Shown: piece by piece, positions 19,199-26,686 of the stretch
Layout: every line of letters begins with the position of its first letter
Numbering within the stretch: the stretch's first letter is position 1
Source of the DNA: Cellulomonas sp. 73-145
GTDB lineage: Bacteria > Actinomycetota > Actinomycetes > Actinomycetales > Cellulomonadaceae
DNA length: 64,000 nucleotides
Reading direction: 5' to 3'
Assembly: GCA_001898185.1 (NCBI GenBank)
Contig: MKTI01000006.1
Location: forward strand, 682,001-746,000
The notes under the pieces: generated by a model
The model's input: only the letters and a program-made list of their open reading frames with translations
Told to the model about the DNA's origin: nothing
Database searches by the model: none
Program-made: the position numbers and the translations under genes

Positions 19199-20119
19199 TC
19201 AGACGAGGGTCTCGGCGAGCCAGTCCAGGAGCAGGGCGGTCAGCCGCTCGGGTGCCTCGTCGGACACGTAGTGACCCACGCCGCGCAGCAGCTCGTAGCG
19301 GTAGGGGCGGGCGAGCGCCGCGGCCGTCGACCTGTGCAGGGCGGCAGCCGCCGGGGTGCACACCCCGTCGCGATCACCGTGCACCTGCAGCGTCGGCAGC
19401 GGCCGCGCGCGCTCGAACGCGGCGAGGTACCGGCGTCCGTCCAGCCGGGGGCGGGACCGCAGCAGCCACCGCACCTGCTCCAGCTGGCTGTGGGCGGCGA
19501 ACGGCACCCGCAGCGCCCGGGTGTACGCCTCGACCGCCTCCGCGTCGGGGCGGCCCCGACCGCCGCTGAGACCGGTGAGCAGGCGGGCCGCGAGGTCGCC
19601 CTCCGTCAGCGCCCGCTCCGGGACGGACGGCAGCTGCACGTAGGCCAGACGACGAGCCGCCGCGGGGCGCACGGTGGCGGGACCGACGTCGAGCGGGTGC
19701 GGGCAGGACAGCGCCGCGACGGCTCGCACCGCGTCCCCGTGCAGGGCGGCGGTGGCCCAGGCGAGCTGACCGCCGGTGCCGGCGCCGACCAGCACGGCCT
19801 GGCCCGCACCGAGGGACCGGATCACCCCGGCGACGTCCGTGGCCAGCGTCGGGGCGTCGTAGCCGTGCGGCGGCTTGTCCGACCCGCCGGTGCCGCGCAC
19901 GTCCATCGCGGCGACCCGGTACCCGGCCTCGGCGAGCGCCGGCAGCTGGTGCCGCCAGGCCCACCAGTAGGTGAGCACGTCGTGCAGCAGCACCACCAGC
20001 GGGGCGTCCCGCTCGTCCGGCCCCGCGAGCGCCACGTGGAACCGCGCGCCGTTGGCCGGCACGAAGCGGTGCTCCCACGGGCCGTCGACGGCGAGCTCGG
20101 CGGAGTCGACGGTGCTCAT
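19199..20119 (-). CDS. Alpha/beta-fold hydrolase lacking the usual nucleophile (EphE-like position)
   Basis: 306-residue protein with the epoxide-hydrolase/haloalkane-dehalogenase layout: 'LVVLLHDVLTYWWAWRHQLPALAEAGYRVAAMDVRGTGGSDKP' covers the oxyanion region. The nucleophile elbow reads V-G-A-G-T-G-G, where related enzymes have V-G-H-D-W-G-G or G-x-S-x-G, so the nucleophile position is Gly. The later acid ('VHGDRDGVC') and histidine ('GVGHYVSDEAP') remain. It may be a non-catalytic or altered member. Mycobacterial ephE (Rv3670) lies in the same neighbourhood. ATG 20119 is 11 bases past the nhaA stop. Confidence 0.85.
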   Translation of the reverse strand: MSTVDSAELAVDGPWEHRFVPANGARFHVALAGPDERDAPLVVLLHDVLTYWWAWRHQLPALAEAGYRVAAMDVRGTGGSDKPPHGYDAPTLATDVAGVIRSLGAGQAVLVGAGTGGQLAWATAALHGDAVRAVAALSCPHPLDVGPATVRPAAARRLAYVQLPSVPERALTEGDLAARLLTGLSGGRGRPDAEAVEAYTRALRVPFAAHSQLEQVRWLLRSRPRLDGRRYLAAFERARPLPTLQVHGDRDGVCTPAAAALHRSTAAALARPYRYELLRGVGHYVSDEAPERLTALLLDWLAETLV

Positions 20120-20127
20120 CGGCACGA

Positions 20128-20133
20128 AACCTA
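20128..20133 (-). promoter_or_regulatory. Possible internal -10 hexamer for the alpha/beta hydrolase
   Basis: TAGGTT, eight bases before ATG 20119. Its first three bases are the TAG stop codon of nhaA. Confidence 0.35.
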
Positions 20134-21498
20134 CCCGCTGACCGACCGGCGGCGCCGTCGGTGCACCCGGTCCCGCCACGCCAGGGTGCTGCCGCCCAGC
20201 AGGGCCGCCACGGCGGAGGCCGCGAGCACAGCGACCACCACGTGCTCGTCGTGCGGGCTCCCGGAGCCGAACGCCAGGCCGCCCACCAGGAGCGAGACCG
20301 TGAAGCCGATCCCGCCCACCAGCCCGACCCCCAGCACGTCGGCCCAGCCCAGCGCCGGTGCGAGGGTGGCGCGTGTGAACCGGGCGACGGCCCAGGTGGC
20401 GGCGAGGATGCCCAGCGGCTTGCCCAGCACCAGGCCCGCCGCCACGCCGAGCGCGACGGGATCGTGCGACGCGGCACGCAGCACGTCGCCCGAGACGGTC
20501 ACCCCCGCCGCCGCAAGCGCGAACACCGGCACCGCGACGCCGGCCGACAGCGGACGCCAGCGGTGCTCCCACCGCTCCGCGGTCGACGCCGCATCGGGTG
20601 CCGCGCCGGCCGGGAGGCTGGTCGGCGCGCTGAGCCCCAGCAGCACGCCCGCGATGGTCGCGTGCACGCCGGACGCGTGCAGCAGGGCCCACGCCGTCAG
20701 GGCGAGCGGCAGCAGCAGCCAGACCGGGGGGCGCGCCCGGCGGGCCAGCACCGCGAACAGGGCGACCGCACCGAGTGAGCCCAGCAGCGGGAGCACGGAC
20801 AGCGAACGGGCGTAGAAGACCGCGATGACGACGATCGCCAGCAGGTCGTCCACCACCGCGAGCGTCAGCAGGAAGGCGCGCAGGGAGGCCGGCAGCGAGC
20901 GTCCCACCAGTGACAGCACCCCGACGGCGAAGGCGATGTCCGTGGCCGTCGGCACGGCCCAGCCGACCGGGCGGCCGTCCGCCGACGTCAGGTTGACGGC
21001 CAGGTAGACGAGCGCGGGCACGGCCATGCCGCCGACGGCGGCCACGGCGGGCACCACCGCGGTCGCGGGTCGGCGCAGCTCGCCGGTCACCAGCTCGCGC
21101 TTGAGCTCGAGCCCGACGACGAAGAAGAACACCGCCAGCAGCCCGTCGGTCGCCCACTGCCCGAGCGTCAGGTGCAGGTGCACCGCCGCCGGCCCGACCG
21201 CGGTCGCCCACGTCGAGCGGTAGCCGGCCGGCCACAGCTGCGCCCACCCGAGCGCGAGGGCCGTCGCGACGAGCAGCAGCACGGCGCCGGTCCGCTCGTC
21301 GCGCAGCGTGTCGAGCAGGTTCCGCTCCCCACCGGGGGTGAGTGCGGCGAAGAGGCGGCCGTGCTCGCGCGGTGCGCGGCCGGCACCGACCGGGTGGACG
21401 GGCGCGCGCTCAGGTGTCGGGCGCGGGTGCATCTCGCGGCGGGGCGGCACGGGGACCTCCGGGGTCGGCAGCAGGACGCCGACCAGGCTTCCCGGCAC
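20131..21498 (-). CDS. nhaA: Na+/H+ antiporter NhaA
   Basis: 455 residues, about twelve membrane helices, longer than E. coli NhaA (388) because of N-terminal and C-terminal tails. Family motifs are 'FFFVVGLELKRELVTGEL', 'AVPTATDIAFAVGVLSLVG' and the ion-binding Asp pair in 'TLAVVDDLLAIVVIAVFY'. It exchanges sodium for protons to hold pH and sodium balance. GTG 21498 has a TAACCT box (21514-21509) ten bases upstream; an ATG at 21432 is an alternative that would drop 22 residues. The downstream hydrolase is probably co-transcribed. Confidence 0.95.
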   Translation of the reverse strand: MPGSLVGVLLPTPEVPVPPRREMHPRPTPERAPVHPVGAGRAPREHGRLFAALTPGGERNLLDTLRDERTGAVLLLVATALALGWAQLWPAGYRSTWATAVGPAAVHLHLTLGQWATDGLLAVFFFVVGLELKRELVTGELRRPATAVVPAVAAVGGMAVPALVYLAVNLTSADGRPVGWAVPTATDIAFAVGVLSLVGRSLPASLRAFLLTLAVVDDLLAIVVIAVFYARSLSVLPLLGSLGAVALFAVLARRARPPVWLLLPLALTAWALLHASGVHATIAGVLLGLSAPTSLPAGAAPDAASTAERWEHRWRPLSAGVAVPVFALAAAGVTVSGDVLRAASHDPVALGVAAGLVLGKPLGILAATWAVARFTRATLAPALGWADVLGVGLVGGIGFTVSLLVGGLAFGSGSPHDEHVVVAVLAASAVAALLGGSTLAWRDRVHRRRRRSVSG

Positions 21499-21528
21499 AC
21501 CGCCAGCCAGGTTACCGGTCGAGGGCGA

Positions 21529-22257
21529 CTACAGCCCGGCGGTCTCCGTCAGGCCGGAGCGGTCGTCGGCGCCGCGTCGCGCCTCCTTCGGCGGGTCGAA
21601 CCGGTACCCGACGTTGCGGACGGTGCCGATCAGCTGCTCGTGCTCGGGGCCGAGCTTGGCCCGCAGGCGCCGCACGTGGACGTCGACCGTACGGGTGCCC
21701 CCGTAGTAGTCGTAGCCCCAGACCTCCTGGAGCAGCTGGGCGCGGGTGAACACCCGACCCGGGTGCTGCACCAGGTACTTGAGCAGCTCGAACTCCTTGT
21801 AGGTCAGGTCGAGCGGCTGGCCGCGCAGCCGGGCGGTGTACCCGCCGGCGTCGATGGTCAGCTCACCGGCGCTGATCTCCAGCGGTGCGTCCTCGTAGGC
21901 GGCGGTCGCCGCGCGCTCCATCACCAGGCGGAAGCGGGTCTCCACCTCGGCCGGGGTCGCGTTCTCCAGCACGATGTCGTCCGCGCCCCACTCGGCGGTC
22001 ACCACGGTGAGGCCGCCCTCGGTCAGCACCAGGATCAGCGGGACCGTCAGGCCGGTGGCGCGCAGCAGCCGGCACGTGGTGCGCGCGGTCACCAGGTCAC
22101 GGCGCGCATCGAGCACGACGATGTCTGCGTCCGGGGCGTCCACGAGAGCGGACGGTTCCACCGGTAGGACCCGCACCCGGTGCGACAGCAGGCCGAGTGC
22201 GGGCAGCACCTGCGCGGACCCCCCGGACGCCGGAGTGAGGAGCAGCAGGTCTGCCAC
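21529..22257 (-). CDS. glnR: Nitrogen-metabolism regulator GlnR (OmpR-type orphan response regulator)
   Basis: 242 residues, closely matching Streptomyces GlnR throughout. The receiver-like domain spans 1-118 ('[14 protein letters not shown]', '[11 protein letters not shown]') with Asp50 at the position of GlnR Asp50. The winged helix spans about 143-222 ('[14 protein letters not shown]', '[24 protein letters not shown]'). GlnR controls glutamine synthetase, ammonium and nitrate genes without a paired kinase. GTG 22257 follows a GGAGGT site by four bases, whereas the longer in-frame start at 22443 adds an Arg-rich unrelated stretch. No GlnR target gene is adjacent. Confidence 0.93.
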   Translation of the reverse strand: MADLLLLTPASGGSAQVLPALGLLSHRVRVLPVEPSALVDAPDADIVVLDARRDLVTARTTCRLLRATGLTVPLILVLTEGGLTVVTAEWGADDIVLENATPAEVETRFRLVMERAATAAYEDAPLEISAGELTIDAGGYTARLRGQPLDLTYKEFELLKYLVQHPGRVFTRAQLLQEVWGYDYYGGTRTVDVHVRRLRAKLGPEHEQLIGTVRNVGYRFDPPKEARRGADDRSGLTETAGL

Positions 22258-22352
22258 CAGGACCTCCAGGCGCGCGAGTGAGCACACGGTACCGCGCGCT
22301 GCGCGGGCGCATGCCGAGCCGTCCGCGGCACGGCATCTGCGAGAATCCCAGC

Positions 22353-22418
22353 GTGCTGACCCCCGCCCCCGTGCCGCTGCCTGCGCTCGGCGGCCCCGGG
22401 CAGGTGGTGGCGCGATGA
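22353..22418 (+). CDS. Possible 21-residue leaderless upstream ORF
   Basis: GTG 22353 lies exactly six bases after GAGAAT and opens a 21-codon frame ([20 protein letters not shown] plus Arg). Its TGA stop overlaps the ATG of the next gene (ATGA). The layout fits a translated leader that couples into the membrane-protein gene, whose own ATG lacks a clear -10 or strong ribosome site. The Pro-rich content is unremarkable and it may be chance. Confidence 0.3.
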   Translation: MLTPAPVPLPALGGPGQVVAR

Positions 22419-23149
22419 CCATCGCCACCCGGTCGGTGGCCACGGCCGCCCTCGCCGCGGCGGTCGCGCTCGCCGGCTACCTGCACCCGACGGCCCTGGT
22501 GGGGGCGGGTTTCGTGCTCGTCGTGCTGCTGGCGCTCGGCTGGCCGTGGCTCGCCCGGCTGCCCTTCCCGCCCGGCTCGTCGGCCGTGATCGGTCTCGCC
22601 GGCGCCGGTGCGCTGTACGCCGTCGCGTTCGTCACGGCGTCGTCGGACCTGTCCGCGCTGTCCATCGCGATGGCCGGGGCGCTGCTGCTGGCCTTCGTCA
22701 ACGAGCTGCTGCGCCGGGACGGGCGCGTGCGCATGGTCGAGTCGGTGTCCGGCACGGCGGCCGGTGCCGTGATCGCGTTGACCGCCTCCGGCTGGGCGGC
22801 CGCCGACGCGCTGTCCGGCGGACCGACGCTGGTGGTCACCGGCGCGGTGGCGCTCGCGGTCGGCTCCGCCGTGTCCGCCCTGGCTGTCGCGCGGTGGCTG
22901 AGCGCGGTGACCACCGTGCTCTCGGCCGCCGTGGTCGGTGCGCTGGTCAGCATCCCGCTCGCGTCGTTCAGCCCCGCCGTCGGCGCGCTGCTGGGCGGCG
23001 CCGTGGGCGTGCTGGTCGCCGCGATGGACGCCCTGTTCGACGGGATGCCGGAGCTGCGGCGGCGGATGCCGGCGCTGGCCGCGATCGCCCTGCCCGTGTG
23101 CGTGACCGGCATGGTGCTGTACGTGGTCGGACGGGTGCTGGTCCGGTGA
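22415..23149 (+). CDS. Hypothetical polytopic membrane protein
   Basis: 244 residues with about seven to eight hydrophobic helices separated by very short loops. A conserved-looking cytosolic stretch near the middle reads '[18 protein letters not shown]', and '[15 protein letters not shown]' precedes the last helix. I do not recognise a named family with certainty. It overlaps the thioredoxin-like gene at its stop (GTGA), so a role linked to that exported thiol protein and the DUF4395/DsrE genes is possible. It starts at an ATG that overlaps the stop of the short upstream frame. Confidence 0.75.
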   Translation: MTIATRSVATAALAAAVALAGYLHPTALVGAGFVLVVLLALGWPWLARLPFPPGSSAVIGLAGAGALYAVAFVTASSDLSALSIAMAGALLLAFVNELLRRDGRVRMVESVSGTAAGAVIALTASGWAAADALSGGPTLVVTGAVALAVGSAVSALAVARWLSAVTTVLSAAVVGALVSIPLASFSPAVGALLGGAVGVLVAAMDALFDGMPELRRRMPALAAIALPVCVTGMVLYVVGRVLVR

Positions 23150-23652
23150 CCGTCGCCCGCGTGGTGCTGGTCGTGGCCGTGCTCGCCGCGGCGGTCCTGG
23201 TGGGCCTGGCGTGGCAGCGGCGCAACGGCCGGTTCACCGCGGTGCCCACGGCGGTGCTGGCGGCGGCCGACCTGACGGACGGGCCGCACGTCCACGCGCC
23301 CGGCGTGGAGCGCCTGACGAGCGCCGAGATCGGCGTGGAGCCCGGGACGCGCGCGACCTTCGTCCAGCTGTCCAGCGAGGTGTGCACGCCCTGCCGGCGC
23401 ACCCACGCGGTGCTCGCCGATCTCGCCGCTCAAGAAGATGGTGTCCGGCATGTGGACCTGGACGTCGCGCAGCACCTGGACCTCGTGCGACGCTTCGACG
23501 TGATGCGTACCCCGACCGTCCTGCTGATCGACGGCGCCGGTGTCGTCGTCGGGCGGATGTCCGGGGCGACCGACCGGCGTCAGGCGCTCGCTGCCCTGGA
23601 GGCCTGCCCGCCTCCGGCCGACGGCTGTCCGCGCGGGACCACCGCCGGCTGA
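23146..23652 (+). CDS. Membrane-anchored thioredoxin-like protein
   Basis: 168 residues. A single N-terminal membrane helix (about 4-22) places a thioredoxin fold outside the cytoplasm. The redox motif is Cys80-Thr-Pro-Cys83 followed by 'RRTH', with the cis-Pro loop in 'MRTPTVLLID' near 121. Two further cysteines lie near the C-terminus ('EACPPPADGCP'). The GTG start overlaps the preceding stop. Thioredoxin-DUF4395-sulfurtransferase/DsrE clusters are common in actinobacteria, suggesting extracytoplasmic thiol exchange or sulfur relay. Confidence 0.85.
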   Translation: MTVARVVLVVAVLAAAVLVGLAWQRRNGRFTAVPTAVLAAADLTDGPHVHAPGVERLTSAEIGVEPGTRATFVQLSSEVCTPCRRTHAVLADLAAQEDGVRHVDLDVAQHLDLVRRFDVMRTPTVLLIDGAGVVVGRMSGATDRRQALAALEACPPPADGCPRGTTAG

Positions 23653-23790
23653 GCCCCGCTGCGGCGGAGGCGTCCGGCCCCGCCGCGGTCCCGGTGCACG
23701 TGCCCCGCACGTCCACCGCCCCCGGCATCGGATGGTCCCGGCCCCGCGCCCTGGCGCACCGCGCCCCGCACCAGCCCCCGGAGAACCCCC

Positions 23791-24255
23791 ATGAGCACGT
23801 CCACCACCTCTGTGCAGGCACCCGCCGGGATCGACCCCCGCGGTCCCCGGTTCGGCGCGGCGCTCACCGCCGTGCTGCTCGTCGTCGTCCTGCTGCTCGG
23901 CACCGGCGCCGCCGCCACCGTCGTCCTCGCTCTCGTCGCCGCGGGGTTCGCCCTCGGCGTGGCGCGCGGGGTCGGCGGCACGTGGCAGGGCGCCGTCTAC
24001 CGGCGGCTGGTCGCGCCGCGGCTCGCGCCGCCGACGGAGCGCGAGGACCCGCGGCCCCCGCGGTTCGCCCAGCTCGTCGGGCTGGTGGTCACCGGTGCGG
24101 GGCTGCTGGTCGCGGTGCTCGGCGCGCCGCTCGGCGTGACCGTCGGGGCGGCGCTCGCCCTGGTCGCGGCGTTCCTCAACGCGGCGTTCGGGCTGTGCCT
24201 CGGGTGCGAGCTGTACCTGCTGGGCCTGCGGCTGCGGTCGGCGCGCTCGGCCTAG
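23791..24255 (+). CDS. DUF4395 domain membrane protein
   Basis: 154 residues, three to four hydrophobic helices. It carries the DUF4395 features 'IDPRGPRFGAALTAVLL' at the start, a central 'YRRLVAPRLAPPTEREDPRPPRFAQLVGL' and a terminal 'AAFLNAAFGLCLGCELYLLGLRL' with a Cys-Leu-Gly-Cys pair in or near a membrane helix. Those cysteines are typical of the family and could exchange electrons or sulfur with the neighbouring thioredoxin and DsrE proteins. A GGAG site precedes ATG 23791. It converges on the dsrE-like gene. Confidence 0.88.
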   Translation: MSTSTTSVQAPAGIDPRGPRFGAALTAVLLVVVLLLGTGAAATVVLALVAAGFALGVARGVGGTWQGAVYRRLVAPRLAPPTEREDPRPPRFAQLVGLVVTGAGLLVAVLGAPLGVTVGAALALVAAFLNAAFGLCLGCELYLLGLRLRSARSA

Positions 24256-24264
24256 CCCGGGCGA

Positions 24265-24627
24265 TCAGTAGACGAGGGCCTGGGCGCCCTCGGCGAGGAT
24301 CTCCTCCACGAACACGGGCGCCCCGGCGATCCGGACGCCCGGCAGCACGTCGGCCGCGGTGATGCCGCGCCGGACGGCGCACTGGGTGCACACCGTGACG
24401 CGACCGTCGGCCAGCACCAGCTCGAGCAGCTCCGGCAACGGTGTGGCGTGCGCGAGCTCCAGCTCGGCCGCCCGGCCCGGCACGGCGAACCAGCTCGCCT
24501 CGCCGGTGAGCCAAAGGCTGACGTCGGCACCGGCCGCGACGGCCGCGGCCGCGACCGTGAACGCCTGGTTCGCGGCCTCGGGGCGGTCGGTGCCGGACGT
24601 GGACTTGATCACCAGGGAGCGCGTCAC
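24265..24627 (-). CDS. DsrE family sulfur-carrier-like protein
   Basis: 120-residue DsrE/DsrF-fold protein. It opens 'TRSLVIKSTSGTDRPEAA' (substrate-loop region), has 'AAGADVSLWLTGEA', and Cys80-Thr-Gln-Cys83 in the position of the reactive cysteine of the family. It ends 'ILAEGAQALVY'. The family relays persulfide sulfur or acts as a small redox partner. GTG 24627 is chosen over the GTG two codons upstream (24633) because TAGCCT lies exactly six bases before it. It faces the thioredoxin/DUF4395 genes, to which it is probably functionally linked. Confidence 0.85.
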   Translation of the reverse strand: MTRSLVIKSTSGTDRPEAANQAFTVAAAAVAAGADVSLWLTGEASWFAVPGRAAELELAHATPLPELLELVLADGRVTVCTQCAVRRGITAADVLPGVRIAGAPVFVEEILAEGAQALVY

Positions 24628-24633
24628 CGGCAC

Positions 24634-24639
24634 AGGCTA
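24634..24639 (-). promoter_or_regulatory. -10 hexamer of the dsrE-like gene
   Basis: TAGCCT on the minus strand, six bases before GTG 24627. It abuts the alternative GTG at 24633, which would leave no room for a transcript start. Confidence 0.6.
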
Positions 24640-24771
24640 GCCAGGCGACCGCGGGCTCCGTCGTGCCGGACCGCGCCACGTCGCGCCGCCGTCGTGGGCA
24701 TATCCGCACGGCGTCGTCGGTTGGCCCCCGACGGAGCCCTCACGGATCCATCCCCGACGAAAGGCCGACCC

Positions 24772-25797
24772 ATGCGAGCGATCGTCTTCACCCGTCCCGG
24801 CGCCAGCGACGTGCTGCAGCTCGTCGACCGGGAGGTGGCCGCGCCCGGTGCCGGCGAGGTGCGGGTGCGGGTGGTGCGGTCGGCCGTGAACCCGACGGAC
24901 TGGAAGGCGCGCGGCGGCTCGACAGGATCGCGGCTGGCGTTCGACGAGGTGGTGCCCAACCAGGACGGCGCCGGCGTGGTCGACGCCGTCGGCGAGGGTG
25001 TCGACGGCCTGGCGGTCGGTGACCGGGTGTGGCTGATGCTCGCCCAGCACCAGCGGCCCACCGGGACGGCGCAGGAGCTGACCGTGCTGCCGGTCGACCG
25101 GGTGCACCGGCTGCCCGAGGGGGCGAGCTTCGACCTCGGCGCGGACCTCGGCGTGCCGGCGGTGACGGCGCACCGCGCGCTGACCACCCTGGAGGACGGC
25201 CCTCGCCGGCTGACGGCCGGTGCGCTGGCCGGTCGGACCGTCCTGGTCGCCGGGGGTGCCGGAGCAGTCGGCAACGCGGCGATCCAGCTCGCCCGGTGGG
25301 CAGGCGCGACGGTGGTCACCACGGTGAGCGGCCCGGAGAAGGCGGCGCTCGCGACGGCCGCCGGCGCGCAGCACACCGTGGACTACCGGCGCGAGGACGT
25401 GGTGCGGGCGGTGCACGCGATCGCGCCGGAGGGCGTCGACATCGTCGTCGAGGTGGCGCCGGCGCAGAACCTCGAGACCGACCTGGCGCTGATCCGACCA
25501 CGCGGGACCATCTCGATCTACGCGAACAACGGCGGCGACCGGCTCACGTTCCCGGTGCGCGGCATGTTCTCCACCAACGTGCGTCTGCAGGGGGTGCTGC
25601 TCTACACCATCGGGGCCGCGGCGCTCGCGGCGGCCGCCGAGGACGTCACCGCCGCCGTGGCGGACGGCGCCTTCGGCGTCGGCGAGGAGCACGGCCTGCC
25701 GCTGCACCACTACCCGCTGGAGCAGACAGCCGCGGCGCACGACGCCGTCGAGGGCGGCATCGTCGGCAAGGTGCTGATCGACGTCGCCGAGGGCTGA
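24772..25797 (+). CDS. Zinc-binding-dehydrogenase family NADPH:quinone reductase-like enzyme
   Basis: 341 residues, MDR superfamily. The catalytic-domain start 'AIVFTRPGASDVLQLVDREV' and 'NPTDWKARGG' are of the quinone-oxidoreductase/enoyl-reductase type. The Rossmann motif 'VLVAGGAGAVGNAAIQLARWAGATVVTTVSG' binds NADPH. No structural-zinc cysteine cluster is visible, consistent with zeta-crystallin-like enzymes. The substrate is unknown. A GAAAGG site precedes ATG 24772, and the gene ends at a strong hairpin. It is monocistronic and divergent from the dsrE-like gene. Confidence 0.92.
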   Translation: MRAIVFTRPGASDVLQLVDREVAAPGAGEVRVRVVRSAVNPTDWKARGGSTGSRLAFDEVVPNQDGAGVVDAVGEGVDGLAVGDRVWLMLAQHQRPTGTAQELTVLPVDRVHRLPEGASFDLGADLGVPAVTAHRALTTLEDGPRRLTAGALAGRTVLVAGGAGAVGNAAIQLARWAGATVVTTVSGPEKAALATAAGAQHTVDYRREDVVRAVHAIAPEGVDIVVEVAPAQNLETDLALIRPRGTISIYANNGGDRLTFPVRGMFSTNVRLQGVLLYTIGAAALAAAAEDVTAAVADGAFGVGEEHGLPLHHYPLEQTAAAHDAVEGGIVGKVLIDVAEG

Positions 25798-25808
25798 CGC
25801 GACGTGCG

Positions 25809-25848
25809 GCGCTGCGGCGGTGACCCGGTGACCGCACCGTCGCAGCGC
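25809..25848 (+). terminator. Terminator after the quinone-reductase-like gene
   Basis: A 13-bp stem (GCGCTGCG continuing to GCGGT, against ACCGT then CGCAGCGC, one G-U pair) with a 14-base loop, 11 bases after the stop. Confidence 0.7.
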
Positions 25849-25883
25849 GCGGCCGTGCGTCCGGGGAGCGGACCAGGCGTCGT

Positions 25884-25889
25884 TACGAT
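25884..25889 (+). promoter_or_regulatory. -10 hexamer of the 35-residue membrane protein gene
   Basis: TACGAT, six bases, then ATG 25896. Confidence 0.55.
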
Positions 25890-25895
25890 GGGCCC

Positions 25896-26003
25896 ATGTC
25901 CGGGCTCGAGATCTTCTTCATCTCCCTGCTCGCCGTCACCACGCTGGCGATCGGGTGGTTCGCGGCGCTGTCCGTCTACAAGCTGTACCAGGGCCAGCGC
26001 TGA
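25896..26003 (+). CDS. Small single-pass membrane protein (35 residues)
   Basis: Encodes 35 residues starting MSGLEIFFISLLAVTTLAIG and ending 'YKLYQGQR'. One membrane helix covers about residues 5-27 and is followed by a short basic tail, so the C-terminus should be cytosolic. It is too short for routine gene calling, but the promoter spacing, the isolated position after a terminator and the clean helix/tail layout support it. It resembles small stress or complex-associated membrane proteins in form only; I do not recognise a family. The FABP gene follows after 65 bases. Confidence 0.65.
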   Translation: MSGLEIFFISLLAVTTLAIGWFAALSVYKLYQGQR

Positions 26004-26068
26004 GCAGGCCCTGACCGGGACGCCTGCGTCCCACGTCCGCACCGACCGCCGTCCGTCAGGGAGGCACC

Positions 26069-26683
26069 ATGCCCTTCGTGCTGCCTGAGGGTCTGGCACC
26101 CGAGGTCTACCCGCTCGCCTGGCTGGTGGGCCGGTGGCGTGGCGAGGGCGTCCTCGCGTACCCCGGGGTCGAGGAGGCGGCGTTCACGCAGGAGCTCGAA
26201 GTCACCAGTGACGGCGGCCCGTACCTGGCGTACCGGTCGAGCATCCGGCTGGTGGTGGCACCCGACGATCTGACGGCCCTCGAGACGACGCCGGAGCCGG
26301 CAGGGGACGAGGCGACCGCAGCCCCGGACGCACCACCGAGCACGCCGACGGAGCACACCGGGCCGGTGTGGTCGTCGGAGGTCGGGTACTGGCGGGTGCC
26401 GCCGGAGTCGTCGGTCGAGCTCGCCGAGGGGCAGCACCCGGTGGAGCAGCTGGTGGCGGACCCGTCCGGGCACGTGGCGGTGTACGTCGGCGCCGTGGGC
26501 AACGGGCGGATCGACCTGGTCAGCGACCTGGTGGCGCGCACCGCGACCGGTGCCGAGGTGTCCGCCGGACGGCGGCTGTACGGCCTGGTGCACGGCGAGC
26601 TGATGTGGGCGCACGACCTGGCGGCGTTCGGCCAGCCGCTGCAGTCGTTCTCCTCCGGCCGGTTGACCCGCGTGGAGGAGTGA
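26069..26683 (+). CDS. FABP/nitrobindin-like heme-binding beta-barrel protein
   Basis: 204 residues of the DUF1794/THAP4-nitrobindin type. It has the barrel-opening 'LAWLVGRWRGEGVLAYPGV' with the G-x-W-x-G-x-G signature, and 'GYWRVPPESSVELAEGQHPVEQLV' and 'LYGLVHGELMWAHDLAAFGQPLQSFSSGRLTRV' as later strands. The histidine in 'WAHDLAAF' is near the expected heme ligand. Family members bind heme and react with nitric oxide or peroxynitrite. GGGAGG precedes the ATG. ygfZ follows after three bases, a common actinobacterial pairing. Confidence 0.92.
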   Translation: MPFVLPEGLAPEVYPLAWLVGRWRGEGVLAYPGVEEAAFTQELEVTSDGGPYLAYRSSIRLVVAPDDLTALETTPEPAGDEATAAPDAPPSTPTEHTGPVWSSEVGYWRVPPESSVELAEGQHPVEQLVADPSGHVAVYVGAVGNGRIDLVSDLVARTATGAEVSAGRRLYGLVHGELMWAHDLAAFGQPLQSFSSGRLTRVEE

Positions 26684-26686
26684 GCG

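Noticed and set aside
19199..21247. A 682-codon frame that would fuse nhaA-antisense-frame sequence to the alpha/beta hydrolase
   Set aside because: The first 375 codons are an alternative frame of nhaA. The hydrolase fold starts at ATG 20119.
23653..23790. A small gene between the thioredoxin-like and DUF4395 genes
   Set aside because: Short frames here lack a promoter-spaced start or ribosome site and read as Pro/Arg-rich low-complexity sequence.
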